Origin: Stenotrophomonas maltophilia
GTDB lineage: Bacteria; Pseudomonadota; Gammaproteobacteria; Xanthomonadales; Xanthomonadaceae
Direction: 5' to 3'
Assembly: GCF_001676385.1 (NCBI RefSeq)
Contig: NZ_LYVJ01000007.1
Coordinates: 209,657 to 273,656 of the forward strand
Length of the DNA stretch: 64,000 nt
A model generated the notes under the pieces. The model was not told the origin of the DNA. It saw only the letters and a list, made by a program, of their open reading frames with translations, and ran no database searches. Positions 31,911 through 41,313 of the stretch are shown here, one piece after another. A program made the translations under genes and the position numbers. The number at the start of each line of letters is the position of its first letter. Position 1 is the first letter of the stretch.

Positions 31911-32608
31911 GGAGCGAACAGCGTATCCAGGTCGGTGGGAGCAAGCTGCCGCCATTGCCCTTCGTCCAGCCCTTGCAGGTCCAGTCCGCCGATACGACTG
32001 CGGTGCAGGGCCTGCACGTGGTTGCCGGTCGCGGCGAACATGCGGCGTACCTGATGGTAGCGGCCCTCATGCAGCACCAGGCGTGCGCGGCGTGCATCCA
32101 GCACTTCGAGTTCAGCCGGCAGCAAGGGGGTCTTCTCGGACTCCAGCATCAGCGTGCCACTGGCGAACAACGCCGCCTCGTCGCCGCGCAGGTCGTCGCT
32201 CAGCTCCACTTCGTAGACCTTGGGCAGCTTCGACTTCGGCGAAATGATCCGGTGCAGCAGGCCGCCATCATCGGTGAGCAGCAGCAGGCCGCTGGTCTCG
32301 CGGTCAAGGCGGCCGACCGTGGACAGCACCGGGTCGCGATCGCGGAAGCGCGGTGGCAGCAGATCATAGATCAGGCGGCCGGTGTCCTTGGTCGAGCAGG
32401 TGTAACCGGCCGGCTTGTGCAGCGCGATCGCCAGCCCCGGCGGCGGATCGAGCGGTTCGCCATCGACACGGATGGCGTCGTGCGGCACCTGGTCATCGGC
32501 GTACAGCACCTCGCCGCCGGCATCGGTGACACGGCCCTCGCGGAACATCCACTGCACCTGCTTGCGGCTGCCGTAGCCCAGGTTGGCGATGTGCTTGACC
32601 AGCTTCAT
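31907..32608 (-). CDS. rsuA: 16S rRNA pseudouridine synthase, RsuA family
   Basis: 233 residues. Makes pseudouridine in rRNA (RsuA: U516 of 16S rRNA). An N-terminal S4 domain (MKLVKHIANLGYGSRKQVQWMFREGRV) precedes the catalytic domain with the active-site Asp in VGRLDRETSGLLLLTDDG, the KVYEVEL segment and RYHQVRRMFAATGNHV. Its ATG overlaps the upstream methyltransferase stop (ATGA), tying two rRNA-modification genes together. Confidence 0.9.
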   Translation of the reverse strand: MKLVKHIANLGYGSRKQVQWMFREGRVTDAGGEVLYADDQVPHDAIRVDGEPLDPPPGLAIALHKPAGYTCSTKDTGRLIYDLLPPRFRDRDPVLSTVGRLDRETSGLLLLTDDGGLLHRIISPKSKLPKVYEVELSDDLRGDEAALFASGTLMLESEKTPLLPAELEVLDARRARLVLHEGRYHQVRRMFAATGNHVQALHRSRIGGLDLQGLDEGQWRQLAPTDLDTLFAP

Positions 32609-33669
32609 CGGCCCGTCCCCTTCACCGCTTCCACCAGCTTGAAACCGTCGCGCTCGGCGATCACGCGCACTGCACCGAAGCGATCGTTCAGCGTGTGCTC
32701 GTAGGGCAGGTGGCGGTTGGCGACCACGTACAGGCGCCCGCCCGGGCGCAGCGCCTGCGCGGCCACGGCGATGAAGCGCTGGCCGATGTCCGGGCGGTCG
32801 GCGCGCGAGGGTGTGTGGAACGGCGGATTGCTGATGATGACGTCGTAGCCCGGCTCGATGCCGGCGGTGACGTCCTGCCACAGGAAGCGCAGCGGCAGCG
32901 GCCTTGGCGGCGGTGCGAGGTTCAGTTCGGCCAGCGCCAGCGCGCGCTGCTCGGCCTCGTACAGGTCCAGCGCCGTGATCTTCGGGCAGCGCTCGAGCAG
33001 CTCACGTGACAGGTAACCGTAGCCGGCGCCCAGGTCGGCGGCACGCCCGGCCAGATCGGCCGGCAGGTGCTCGGCCAGCAGCGCGGAAGCCGGGTCAATG
33101 CGGTCCCAGGCGAACACCCCCGGGCGGCTGAGGAAACGGCCGCCGATGATCGGGCGTACCGCATCCAGCGCCGACCAGCGCCTGGCCAGATCACCGTCGT
33201 GCTGGCCCTGTATCGGTGCGGTCCAGTACACACGGCAGTGGTTCTTGGTCAGGCTGCCGCCGAGGCCGGCCAGCTGCTTGAGGTCGCCCTCGCCGGAGCG
33301 CGCGCCTTCGTTGTTGGACTGGCAGGCGACAATGCGCCCGCCTTCGGCAACCAGGGCCAGCGCACGGGCAAACAGCGCGCGTGCCTCTTCGCGCTGGCGC
33401 GGGGGCAGCACCAGCACCAGCGGGTAGCGGCCCTTGCCGGCCTCATCATCCAGCTGGCCGCTGACGGTCCAACCGGCAGCCTGCTGCAACGGCTGCGTGA
33501 ACGGGGCAAAGCTCTGCTCGCAATGCACTTCGCGGCTGCCTGCCACTTCGCGCAGCGGCCAGCCATCGCGGGCGCGCAGGAACGCCACCGGGCCATCCGG
33601 CCAACGCAGGGCGCCTTGGGAGAACGGCAGGAACAGGGTCTGCAGGGGGGCGTCGTCGCTGGAGGCCAT
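32605..33669 (-). CDS. rsmC: 16S rRNA guanine-N2 methyltransferase, RsmC-like
   Basis: 354 residues from MASSDDAPLQTLFLPF. Two tandem methyltransferase-like domains as in RsmC: a degenerate N-terminal half (LVLVLPPRQREEARALF, GGSLTKNHCRVYW) and a C-terminal catalytic half with the SAM site ADLGAGYGYLSREL and the base-flipping NPPF motif ISNPPFHTPS. Modifies G1207 in E. coli. A TACAAT box at 33707..33702 could be its promoter -10; the first in-frame ATG after it was chosen. First gene of the rsmC-rsuA-HAD operon. Confidence 0.87.
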   Translation of the reverse strand: MASSDDAPLQTLFLPFSQGALRWPDGPVAFLRARDGWPLREVAGSREVHCEQSFAPFTQPLQQAAGWTVSGQLDDEAGKGRYPLVLVLPPRQREEARALFARALALVAEGGRIVACQSNNEGARSGEGDLKQLAGLGGSLTKNHCRVYWTAPIQGQHDGDLARRWSALDAVRPIIGGRFLSRPGVFAWDRIDPASALLAEHLPADLAGRAADLGAGYGYLSRELLERCPKITALDLYEAEQRALALAELNLAPPPRPLPLRFLWQDVTAGIEPGYDVIISNPPFHTPSRADRPDIGQRFIAVAAQALRPGGRLYVVANRHLPYEHTLNDRFGAVRVIAERDGFKLVEAVKGTGR

Positions 33670-33824
33670 CGGCGCGGGTACTTCAAGCGTGAGGGCCGTC
33701 CATTGTACCGGCTCGTCCGGTGCGCCCCCCCAGGCCCTTTGCAAAACCCGAACGAGCCCTTGATGTGCCAGCAACAACGGAACGTTCAGGGTAGGGGCTC
33801 CCCCGCAGACCCAGGAGAATCTGC

Positions 33825-34088
33825 ATGCGAGCCTTGTTCGTCGGTGGCGTGGTCGACAACAGCGAAATGGACCTGGAAGGCAGCCATCCGCCCGTGCATT
33901 ACCCCGAGGACACCGGCGGCGGCCACTCGCGCTACCGGCTGCACCAGATCGGCCGTGGTGCCGACGGCAGCGTGGCCTACGCGGTCTACGGCGCGCCGGA
34001 CCTGGCCGACGAAGAGGTGGCGAGGGTTGCAGAGGAACGCGCGTACGCGCGCCGGTTCGAGGCGACACCGACCTTGTTCGAGCATTGA
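33825..34088 (+). CDS. conserved small protein of unknown function
   Basis: 87 residues, acidic, no signal peptide or membrane segment. Starts MRALFVGGVVDNSEMDLEG and includes HYRLHQIGRG-like RYRLHQIGRGADGSVAYAVYG. AGGAG lies seven bases before the ATG. Codon use matches neighbours. No family recognised; Stenotrophomonas-type hypothetical protein. A repeat follows the stop. Confidence 0.75.
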   Translation: MRALFVGGVVDNSEMDLEGSHPPVHYPEDTGGGHSRYRLHQIGRGADGSVAYAVYGAPDLADEEVARVAEERAYARRFEATPTLFEH

Positions 34089-34095
34089 CCCACCC

Positions 34096-34167
34096 GTAGC
34101 GCCCGGGCCCGCGCTCGGGCGACGGCACGGGCGCACGGGCGGCAGCCGAGCCTGGGCTCGGCACCAC
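34096..34167. repeat. SMAG-like palindrome
   Basis: GTAGCGCCCGGGCCCGCGCT... followed by ...GGCAGCCGAGCCTGGGCTCGGCACCAC. A degenerate GTAG-type palindrome between two convergent small genes. Confidence 0.65.
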
Positions 34168-34173
34168 ATCGGA

Positions 34174-34467
34174 TCAGGATGCCCTGGGTGGCAACCGCCG
34201 GATGCTGGCGATCTCGTCCAGCCAGACATGATGCTGCTGCACCGGCGTGTCGTAGTCATCCAGGCGCAGCTGGCCGTTCGTGCCTTCATCGCCGGCCTCG
34301 TTGCGGTATTGCTGCACCGTAGGCTTCACCGCGACGGTGCCGAGCAGGCGACGGCCGTCAAGCAGGGTCAATTCCACCTGGTACTCATCGGCCAGCTGCG
34401 GCAGCAGGGCTTCCAGGCGCGCGATCTGCGCCGGGTCGGTATGGATGCGGGGAGCTATGCGGGACAT
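34174..34467 (-). CDS. DUF3247 family protein
   Basis: 97 residues from MSRIAPRIHTDPAQIARLEALLPQ. Central segment VELTLLDGRRLLGTVAVKPTVQQ and RLDDYDTPVQQHHVWLDEI resemble the Sm-like fold described for this Xanthomonadaceae-restricted family; function unknown. AGGAGG lies seven bases before the ATG, which fixes the start; the longer frame lacks this. It sits just after the hybrid kinase gene (44 bases) in the same direction. Confidence 0.82.
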   Translation of the reverse strand: MSRIAPRIHTDPAQIARLEALLPQLADEYQVELTLLDGRRLLGTVAVKPTVQQYRNEAGDEGTNGQLRLDDYDTPVQQHHVWLDEIASIRRLPPRAS

Positions 34468-34510
34468 CGGCGACCTCCTGCCTGCAGGGTCGCCGATCCG
34501 CCGTGAATGC

Positions 34511-36502
34511 TCAGTGCAGCGCGCTGTCCGGGCGCGCAACCTGCACCCTGCGCACCGCCGCCACCAGTTGCGCCACCGAATACGGCTTGGCGACGTGTTC
34601 CTGGAAGCCCGACGCCAGGGCGCGGCGGCGGTCGTCCGCGCGCGCCAGGGCGGTCACCGCCACGGCCGGCAGCGTCGCAGCATCCACGCCCATGTCCTCG
34701 CGCAGGGTGCGTACCAGGCCGTAGCCATCCATGCCGGGCATGCCGATGTCGGTCAGGAGCACGTGGTACTGCAGGTGGCCGTTGTCGGCCAGCAGGGCCA
34801 GCGCCTCGCCCGCCGAGCTGGCCGCCGACACGCTCGCGCCCTGCTCTTCCAGCATCCGTCGCAGGTATTCCAGCACTTCCGGCTGGTCTTCCACTGCCAG
34901 CACGTGCATGCCCCGCAATGGATACGGTTCGGCGATCACCACCGGCTCCAATATCGGCCCACTGATCACCTCGCGCAGCGGGCGACGCTCGGCGTCGGGA
35001 ATGTACTGCGGCAGGCGCACGGTGAACGTCGAGCCGCGGCCATGGCCCTCACTGGCGGCGGACACTGTGCCACCGTGCAGTTCGACCAGTTGCTGCACGA
35101 TCGCCAGGCCCAGGCCCAGGCCGCCATGGCGGCGCGTGGTCGTGCCATCGGCCTGGCGGAAGCGGCTGAACAGATGGTTGATGAACTCAGGCGCGATGCC
35201 GTCGCCGGTGTCGCGCACGCTGATCACCCACTGGTTGCCGTCGGCCTCCAGCTGCAGGTCGATGCGGCCTTCGGCCGGGGTGAACTTGATTGCATTCGAC
35301 AGCAGGTTCCAGAACACCTGCTGCAGGCGGGTGGCATCGCCAAGCACCGGGCTGGGCTGCGCGGGCAGGTGCAGGTGCACATCCAGCGCCTTGCCTTCGG
35401 CCACCAGCTCCTGCGCCCCGATGGCTTCGCCCAGCAGTTCGCGCAGGTCCAGCACTTCCACTTCCAGCTGCACCTTGCCCAGCAGCATGCTGCTGAGATC
35501 CAGCATGTCCGAGATCAGGCGCTTCTGCGCGGCGGCGCTGTTGGCGATCACATTCAGGCCCTTGTACAGCGGACTGGTGCTGTCCACCCGCTGCAGCAGC
35601 AGTTCGCTCCAGCCGAGCATGGTGGTCAGTGGCGTGCGCAGCTCGTGCGACAGCGTGGCCAGGAACTCATCCTTCAGCCGTGCCATGTTCTCGGCCGCAC
35701 TGCGCGCGGCGCGCTCGGACTGCAGCAGCTCTTCGCGCGCCAGCTCGATCTCGCGGCGCTCGGTCACATCCGGGCTGCTGCCAGCCAGGCCGATGAAGCG
35801 GCCCATGCGCGAGAAACGCGGGCGCGCGTTCATTTCCAGCCATCGCCAGCGCCCATCTGCACGGCGCGCGCGCACCAGGGCGTGCATCGAGCGCTGCGCC
35901 TTCAGCGCCTCCTGCAGCTCATATTCAAATACCGACGCGTCGTCCGGATGCACCAGGCCGCGCCAGACATCTTCCGGTACGCGTGTCTCGTCGCCACCGA
36001 AGAACTCGCTGAAGGCACTGTTGACGAAGCGGGCGTGGCCGCGCTCGTCCAGCACCCACACCGGCATGGGCAGGCCGTCGGCCAGCGCACTGAAACGGGC
36101 TTCGCTTTCGCCCAGTTCCACTTCCATCTGCTTGCGGGCGGTGATGTCGAAGAACAGGATGCCGACTTTGTCCTCGCCCGGCCGGCCCACGCGAACCGCG
36201 TCGACGGCGAACGAGCGCCCCAGCGCACGCGCTTCCATCTCGAACTGCGCCGGGCGGCCACTGCGCGCCACCTCGCCGTAGATGCGGAACCAGTCCTGCT
36301 CGTGGTTGGGTTCCAGCGCGGTCATGCGCTTTCCCAGTGCGTCCTTCAGGCCGGTGTGGCGCTCGAAGGCGTCGTTGACCTCGATGAATCGGTAGTCCAC
36401 CGCACGGTCGCCTTCGAACAGCACCTGGATCACGCAGAAACCGGCGTTGATGCGCTCAAGCACGCCATGATGCAGGTCAGGTTCGGGCGCTGGCACCATC
36501 AT
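34511..36502 (-). CDS. hybrid sensor histidine kinase with two PAS domains and a receiver
   Basis: About 663 residues. No membrane segment, so probably cytoplasmic. Order: PAS 1 (about 10-120), PAS 2 with PAC (about 130-250), HisKA with TLSHELRTPLTTMLGW, HATPase with N box NLLSNAIKFTP and DTGDGI/GGLGLGLAI, then a receiver with phospho-acceptor Asp in LLTDIGMPGMDG. Start: tandem ATGs at 36502/36499 have GTGGAG about nine bases upstream; an extended frame needs TTG at 36601. The output partner is unknown; such proteins often pass phosphate to a separate HPt. Confidence 0.88.
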   Translation of the reverse strand: MMVPAPEPDLHHGVLERINAGFCVIQVLFEGDRAVDYRFIEVNDAFERHTGLKDALGKRMTALEPNHEQDWFRIYGEVARSGRPAQFEMEARALGRSFAVDAVRVGRPGEDKVGILFFDITARKQMEVELGESEARFSALADGLPMPVWVLDERGHARFVNSAFSEFFGGDETRVPEDVWRGLVHPDDASVFEYELQEALKAQRSMHALVRARRADGRWRWLEMNARPRFSRMGRFIGLAGSSPDVTERREIELAREELLQSERAARSAAENMARLKDEFLATLSHELRTPLTTMLGWSELLLQRVDSTSPLYKGLNVIANSAAAQKRLISDMLDLSSMLLGKVQLEVEVLDLRELLGEAIGAQELVAEGKALDVHLHLPAQPSPVLGDATRLQQVFWNLLSNAIKFTPAEGRIDLQLEADGNQWVISVRDTGDGIAPEFINHLFSRFRQADGTTTRRHGGLGLGLAIVQQLVELHGGTVSAASEGHGRGSTFTVRLPQYIPDAERRPLREVISGPILEPVVIAEPYPLRGMHVLAVEDQPEVLEYLRRMLEEQGASVSAASSAGEALALLADNGHLQYHVLLTDIGMPGMDGYGLVRTLREDMGVDAATLPAVAVTALARADDRRRALASGFQEHVAKPYSVAQLVAAVRRVQVARPDSALH

Positions 36503-36745
36503 CGGTGGGCGCTCCACAAGGGGCGGCAGTGTGGACAAGGGCGTCGTTACGGGCCGGACGGGAGGCACAGCATCATCCAAAGGGCGTATTCGCAGCGTCA
36601 AGCGCCGTCAGTCATGGTTGACGACAATGAATTGGCGGCAACCGCCCTTGCGCCTGACGTAATCGGCCATTGCTGTCGTCTATCAGCAGGATCACACTCG
36701 ATCCGTGATCAACATTGTCCCCGTGGAGGGACGCAGGAGACCGCC

Positions 36746-37312
36746 ATGAACCGCTCTCTCGCGACCGCCCTGCTGCTGGCAGGCGCCCTGGTGGCGGGCA
36801 GCGCCAGCGCTGCACCGCGCACCGTAACCGCCCCGGATGCACCACGGGCGTTGCAGGCCGACGGGCCGGTCAGCGTGAAATGGGAGGATCCGGCCAGGTT
36901 TACCGAGATCCGCCAGAGCACCAACCGTTTCGAGGCCGAACGCGGCGACTGGGTGCAGCAGCTGGCCCGCTACATCCAGACCACCGCCGCCAAGCCGTTG
37001 CAGCCGGGGCAGACGCTGGAGGTCACCCTGGTCGACATCAAGCGCGCGGGCGACTATGAACCCTGGCACGGCCCGAATGGCCGCGATATCCGGATCATGC
37101 GCGACATCTACCCGCCGCGGATCACGCTGCGATACACGCTCAAGGACGCGCAGGGCCGCATCGCCAGCGAGGGCGACGCGCGCCTCAGCGATAGCGGTTA
37201 CCTGCACAACCTGGGCCTGAAGAGCGAAAGCGACCCGCTGCGCTACGAAAAGCGCCTGATCGACGACTGGGTGAAGCGCGAGCTGGCGACGCAGGCCAAG
37301 GCTGCACGTTGA
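36746..37312 (+). CDS. DUF3016 domain-containing exported protein
   Basis: 188 residues. Signal peptide MNRSLATALLLAGALVAGSASA. DUF3016 features: VSVKWEDPARFTEIRQS, WVQQLARYIQTTAAKPL, LEVTLVDIKRAGDYEPW and DIYPPRITLRYTLKD. Periplasmic proteins of unknown role, frequent in Xanthomonadales. GGAG lies seven bases before the ATG. Divergent from the hybrid kinase gene across about 240 bases. Confidence 0.85.
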   Translation: MNRSLATALLLAGALVAGSASAAPRTVTAPDAPRALQADGPVSVKWEDPARFTEIRQSTNRFEAERGDWVQQLARYIQTTAAKPLQPGQTLEVTLVDIKRAGDYEPWHGPNGRDIRIMRDIYPPRITLRYTLKDAQGRIASEGDARLSDSGYLHNLGLKSESDPLRYEKRLIDDWVKRELATQAKAAR

Positions 37313-37336
37313 ACCCGAGCGGCGCGACCCGCCGGC

Positions 37337-37393
37337 AGGTGCCGACCTTGGTCGACACGCATCCAGCACGCCGACCAAGGTCGGCCGCTATCA
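37337..37393. repeat. GCCGACC/GGTCGGC palindrome pair
   Basis: GGTGCCGACCTTGGTCGACA and GCCGACCAAGGTCGGC (about 37371-37386) lie between convergent genes. Same type as the repeats after fabB and near 54748-54843. Confidence 0.7.
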
Positions 37394-37417
37394 GGGCCAT
37401 GCGCGGCCAGCGTTCCG

Positions 37418-38488
37418 TCAGTCCCGATAGACCCTGGCCACGCGCTTGACCGCGCACGGCAGCTGGTAGGCGCTCACGCCGCAGCGTGGCGCCAGTTCCG
37501 CCAGCGTGGGCGCGCTGCCCCACAGTTCCACCACACTGCCGACACCGGCCTGCGGGTGTGCGGTCAGGTCCACGGTCAGCATGTCCATCGAGACGCGGCC
37601 GATCAGCCAGCCAGGCTGGCCATCGATCAGCACCGGGGTGCCGTTGGGCGCGAACTGCGGGTAACCGTCGGCGTACCCCAGCGCGACCACGCCCACGCGG
37701 GTGCGCACCCTGGCCACGAACCGGGCGCCATAGCCCACCGGCTCGCCCGCTTCGATCCAGCGCTCGGCAATCACCCTGGACTGCATCGTCATCACCGGGC
37801 GCAGGCGCGCAGTCAGTGCCGTGTTGTCCGGCAGCGGGTTGGCGCCATACAGCATCAGGCCCGGGCGCACCCAATCGCTGCGCACATCCGGCCAGCCCAG
37901 CAATGCCGGGGAGTTGCACACGCTGGTCTCACCTTCCAGGCCATCGATGGCACGGGCGAAGGTCGCCGCCTGTTCGTGGGTGCGTTCACTGTCCAGCTCA
38001 TCGGCGCGCGCCAGGTGGGTCATCAGCACGATGCGCTCGACCTGCGGCAGCGCCGACAGGCGCGCGTGCGCGGCACGGAAGCTGTCCACGTCCAGGCCGA
38101 GGCGGTGCATGCCGCTGTCCAGCTTCAGCCATACCGTCAACGGCCGCGGGCTGTCGAACGCGGCCAGTGCTTCCAGCTGCCACGGCGAACCCACGGCGAA
38201 CCAGAAATCGTGTTCGGCCACCAGCGCCATGTCACTGGGCTCGAAGATGCCTTCCAGCAGCAGGATCGGCGCACGGATGCCGGCCTGGCGCAGCTCCAGT
38301 GCCTCTTCGATGGTGGCCACGCCGAAACCATCGGCTTCGCCCTCCAGCGCCTGCGCACAGCGCACCGCGCCATGCCCATAGGCGTCGGCCTTGATGATCG
38401 CCAGCGCCTTGCCGCCGCCCAGTTCACGGGCCAGGCGATAGTTGCTGCGCAGGGCGCCGAGGTCGATCAGCGCGCGGGCAGGACGCAT
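37418..38488 (-). CDS. alr: alanine racemase (catabolic, DadX-like position)
   Basis: 356 residues. PLP enzyme interconverting L- and D-alanine. The PLP lysine is in [12 protein letters not shown], the catalytic Tyr in [25 protein letters not shown], and VSMDMLTVD completes the C-terminal beta domain. The start overlaps the end of dadA by 22 bases. Together with DadA it converts L-alanine to pyruvate via D-alanine, so this is the catabolic racemase position (dadX), although it may also serve the cell wall. Confidence 0.93.
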   Translation of the reverse strand: MRPARALIDLGALRSNYRLARELGGGKALAIIKADAYGHGAVRCAQALEGEADGFGVATIEEALELRQAGIRAPILLLEGIFEPSDMALVAEHDFWFAVGSPWQLEALAAFDSPRPLTVWLKLDSGMHRLGLDVDSFRAAHARLSALPQVERIVLMTHLARADELDSERTHEQAATFARAIDGLEGETSVCNSPALLGWPDVRSDWVRPGLMLYGANPLPDNTALTARLRPVMTMQSRVIAERWIEAGEPVGYGARFVARVRTRVGVVALGYADGYPQFAPNGTPVLIDGQPGWLIGRVSMDMLTVDLTAHPQAGVGSVVELWGSAPTLAELAPRCGVSAYQLPCAVKRVARVYRD

Positions 38489-39771
38489 GTGCGGTTCTCA
38501 TGTTGCGGGACGTGACCGTACTGGCCGTAGCGGAAGATATCCAGGCCCTCGGTGCTGATCTGCGGCTGGCGCGCGCTCATCAGGTCGGCCAGGTAACGAC
38601 CCGAACCGCAGGCCATGGTCCAGCCCAGCGTGCCGTGGCCGGTGTTGAGATACAGGTTGCGGAACGGGGTGGCGCCGATCACCGGCGTGCCGTCCGGCGT
38701 GGCCGGGCGCAGGCCGGTCCAGAATTGCGCGCGCGACAGGTCACCGCCCTTCGGGTACAGGTCGCTGACCACCAGCTCCAGGGTCTGGCGGCGGCGCGGC
38801 GACAGCGACAGGTCGAAGCCGGCCACTTCGGCCATGCCACCGACGCGGATGCGGTCATCGAAACGGGTCACCGCCACCTTGTAGCTCTCATCGAGGATGG
38901 TCGAAGTCGGTGCCATCGCCGGATCGGTGATCGGCAGCGTCAGCGAGTAGCCCTTCAGCGGGTACACCGGCAGGCGCATGCCCAGCGGTGCCACCAGCGC
39001 CGGCGAATAGCTGCCCAGCGCGACAACGTAGCGATCGGCGGTTTCCAGCTTGCCGTCGATGCGCACGCCGGCGATGCGGTCGCCATCGGACTCCAGGCCG
39101 GTGATGTCCTGGTCGAAGCGGAATTCGACGCCGGCATCCGCGCACATCTGTGCCAGGCGGCGGGTGAACAGCTGGCAGTCGCCGGTCTGGTCACGCGGCA
39201 GACGCAACGCGCCGACCAGGCCGTCGACGTGCGCCAGCGCCGGTTCGGCCTTGACGATGCCGGCGCGGTCCAGCACCTCGTACGGTACGCCGTACTGGGC
39301 CAGGATCTCGATGTCCTGCGCCGAGGCATCCAGCTGCTGCTGGGTGCGGAACAGCTGGGTGGTGCCGAGGTCGCGGCCTTCGAATTCGATGCCGATCTGC
39401 GCACGCAGCTCGTTCAGGCAGTCGCGGCTGTACTCGGACATGCGCACCATGCGCGCCTTGTTGATCGCGTAGCGCTCGTGGGTGCAGTTGCGCAGCATCT
39501 GCCACAGCCAACGGTACTGGGCCAGGTCCATGCCTGGCTTGATCGCCAGCGGCGCATGCTTCTCGAACAGCCAGCCGATCGCCTTCTTCGGCACGCCCGG
39601 AGCCGCCCACGGCGAGGTGTAGCCGAAGGACAGCTGGCCGGCGTTGGCGAAGCTGGTCTCCAGCGCGGGGCCGGGCTGGCGGTCGATGACCGTGACTTCA
39701 AACCCGGCCTGCCGCAGGTACCAGGCACTGGTGGTGCCGATCACGCCGCTGCCGAGAACTAGGACTCGCAT
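38467..39771 (-). CDS. dadA: D-amino acid dehydrogenase small subunit
   Basis: 434 residues. FAD enzyme oxidising D-alanine and other D-amino acids to keto acids at the inner membrane. FAD-binding N-terminus [40 protein letters not shown], and C-terminal [22 protein letters not shown] lies seven bases before the ATG. Overlaps alr and diverges from an Lrp-family regulator, the classical dadRAX arrangement. Confidence 0.95.
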   Translation of the reverse strand: MRVLVLGSGVIGTTSAWYLRQAGFEVTVIDRQPGPALETSFANAGQLSFGYTSPWAAPGVPKKAIGWLFEKHAPLAIKPGMDLAQYRWLWQMLRNCTHERYAINKARMVRMSEYSRDCLNELRAQIGIEFEGRDLGTTQLFRTQQQLDASAQDIEILAQYGVPYEVLDRAGIVKAEPALAHVDGLVGALRLPRDQTGDCQLFTRRLAQMCADAGVEFRFDQDITGLESDGDRIAGVRIDGKLETADRYVVALGSYSPALVAPLGMRLPVYPLKGYSLTLPITDPAMAPTSTILDESYKVAVTRFDDRIRVGGMAEVAGFDLSLSPRRRQTLELVVSDLYPKGGDLSRAQFWTGLRPATPDGTPVIGATPFRNLYLNTGHGTLGWTMACGSGRYLADLMSARQPQISTEGLDIFRYGQYGHVPQHENRTCVLPAR

Positions 39772-39920
39772 GGGACTTCTCCAACCCGATCATTCCCTGC
39801 ACTGGAGCGCGCGGGGACCATAATTGGGGAAGTATAGACAGCCAATACCAGTCGATTTGCCTGATTTGCGATCAACCGGCAGGATGTTCTCCTGCAATTC
39901 ATTCCCCAAGGTTGACGGCC
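39772..39920. promoter_or_regulatory. divergent dadA-lrp control region
   Basis: About 150 bases between divergent genes. Inverted copies of TTGGGGAA occur at 39824-39831 and 39902-39909 (as TTCCCCAA), one on each side. They could be Lrp-type operator half-sites. The pattern is short, so evidence is weak. Confidence 0.4.
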
Positions 39921-40400
39921 ATGGCCACCCGTACCCGCGAACTGGACAAGATCGACCGCAAGATCCTGCGCATCCTGCAGGCCGAGGGCCGCATGTCCTT
40001 CACCGAACTGGGTGAGCGGGTCGGCCTGTCGACCACCCCGTGCACCGAGCGCGTGCGCCGGCTGGAGCGCGAAGGGGTGATCACCGGCTACCACGCCCAC
40101 CTGGACCCGGCCGCGGTGAAGGCCAGCCTGCTGGTGTTCGTGGAGATCAGCCTGGCCTACAAATCCGGCGACATCTTCGAGGAATTCCGCCGCGCGGCGC
40201 TGAAGCTCCCCAACGTGCTGGAGTGCCACCTGGTCTCGGGCGACTTCGATTACCTGCTGAAAGCGCGGATCAGCGAGATGGCCTCCTACCGCAAGCTGCT
40301 CGGCAGCACGCTGCTGACACTGCCGCATGTGCGCGAGTCGAAGAGCTACATCGTGATGGAAGAAGTGAAGGAGACGCTGAGCCTGCCGATTCCGGACTGA
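39921..40400 (+). CDS. lrp: Lrp/AsnC-family transcriptional regulator
   Basis: 159 residues from MATRTRELDKIDRKILRILQAEGRMSFTELGERVGLS. N-terminal HTH, then the RAM ligand domain (LLVFVEISLAYK, NVLECHLVSGDFDYLLKARI). Divergent from dadA-alr; in Pseudomonas and E. coli, Lrp-type regulators control dad genes in response to alanine, so the same is likely here. AAGG lies nine bases before the ATG; a TTG nine bases upstream is also in frame. Confidence 0.92.
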   Translation: MATRTRELDKIDRKILRILQAEGRMSFTELGERVGLSTTPCTERVRRLEREGVITGYHAHLDPAAVKASLLVFVEISLAYKSGDIFEEFRRAALKLPNVLECHLVSGDFDYLLKARISEMASYRKLLGSTLLTLPHVRESKSYIVMEEVKETLSLPIPD

Positions 40401-40416
40401 GGCCCGCACAGGACTG

Positions 40417-40449
40417 GGGTCAGAGCCCGCGGTGCGGGATCCGACCCCG
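40417..40449. repeat. GGGGTC...GACCCC hairpin, family C
   Basis: GGGGTCAGAGCCCGCGGTGC... ending GGGATCCGACCCC. Outer arms match those at 28035-28072 and 43685-43722; the inner stem CCCGC/GCGGG is different. A further half-copy (GGGGTCGGATCCC) follows at about 40465. Lies just after lrp. Confidence 0.7.
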
Positions 40450-40491
40450 GTCGGGATCAGGCAAGGGGTCGGATCCCGGTCGTGGCGACCG

Positions 40492-40641
40492 TCAGCGCTG
40501 CTGCGGGTGCTTCTGCGAGCGCTGTTCCTGCTGCTTGCCGCTCTTGTGCTGCTGCGGCTCCATCTGCTGCTGTTGTTGCTGTTGTTGTGGGTTGCGGCCC
40601 TGCGGTTCCTTGCCGGGATGACGGTTCTGCGGGCTTTTCAT
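40492..40641 (-). CDS. small glutamine-rich basic protein
   Basis: 49 residues from MKSPQNRHPGKEPQGRNP, with a run of eight Gln followed by MEPQQHKSGKQQEQRSQKHP. Strongly hydrophilic, no signal or membrane segment, probably disordered. An in-frame ATG at 40668 would add nine hydrophobic residues (MSFVHWIAI). No clear Shine-Dalgarno sequence precedes either start, so expression is uncertain. No known family recognised. It lies between lrp and the proline-rich protein gene. Confidence 0.45.
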   Translation of the reverse strand: MKSPQNRHPGKEPQGRNPQQQQQQQQMEPQQHKSGKQQEQRSQKHPQQR

Positions 40642-40799
40642 GATCGCGATCCAGTGGACGAAGGACATGCGGCGGCGGGATGCCGGCGCAGGGCTACGGT
40701 GGTCCCGGAACGGTTAATCACAGGCGAAAAAGCAGTGATCGGTACACCATCGTTTTCGTGCGTTCAGGCCACGGCCGCCGCCGCCCGGCCCGGAGCGGG

Positions 40800-41174
40800 T
40801 CAGCGCTTGATCTGCTGCCCGTCGCCGGCCGGCACGCTGTCGTAATAGCGGCCGGTGCGCGAATCGAACACCCGGTTCGGTCCGGCCGGGCGCACCCCGG
40901 GGACGATGCGGCCATTGCGGTCGTAGACCTTGTCGGCGGGCTTGGGGGTCGGTGCGGGCACGACCTGGGCCGGACCGGTGGACTTGATCGGCTGCGCCGG
41001 CTGCGGCGAAGGCAGCAGCTGTGGCTGCGGCCGGGCCGCCTGGGGCGGTGGTGCCACCGGCTGCGGCGCCACGGTGGTCGCGCTGCGGGTGGCCGTCGGG
41101 TCGGGGGTGGGCACCTGGGCCAGCGCCAGTGCGGGCAACAGGGCGATCAACAACAGGGGAAGGGTCGGCTTCAT
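40800..41174 (-). CDS. exported proline-rich protein of unknown function
   Basis: 124 residues from MKPTLPLLLIALLPALALAQ, a clear signal peptide. A Pro/Ala/Gln-rich low-complexity middle (about 25-80) is followed by a conserved-looking end, KVYDRNGRIVPGVRPAGPNR and VFDSRTGRYYDSVPAG. Possibly a periplasmic or surface-linked protein; function unknown. GGAG lies six bases before the ATG, which fixes the start. Confidence 0.72.
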   Translation of the reverse strand: MKPTLPLLLIALLPALALAQVPTPDPTATRSATTVAPQPVAPPPQAARPQPQLLPSPQPAQPIKSTGPAQVVPAPTPKPADKVYDRNGRIVPGVRPAGPNRVFDSRTGRYYDSVPAGDGQQIKR

Positions 41175-41313
41175 GGCACGCTCCGGCGTGTATGGCACTC
41201 ACCTTGCGCCTGCACCTGTGTGCCGCCCATGAACGGCCATCACACTTGCAAGGCAGGCCCCGCACCCCCACGTTTGCCGGCATCCCCAGGCCATCGACCC
41301 ACGGAGAGCCGGC

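Noticed and set aside
34280..37312. 1010-residue plus-strand open frame spanning the hybrid kinase region
   Set aside because: Only its last part (from 36746) is a real gene, with its own signal peptide and ribosome binding site; the rest is antisense to the kinase.
40417..40800. Glutamine/leucine-rich plus-strand frame with CTGCTG repeats (40432-40845)
   Set aside because: Its Leu-rich run is the reverse of the Gln codon run of the minus-strand small protein; no ribosome binding site.
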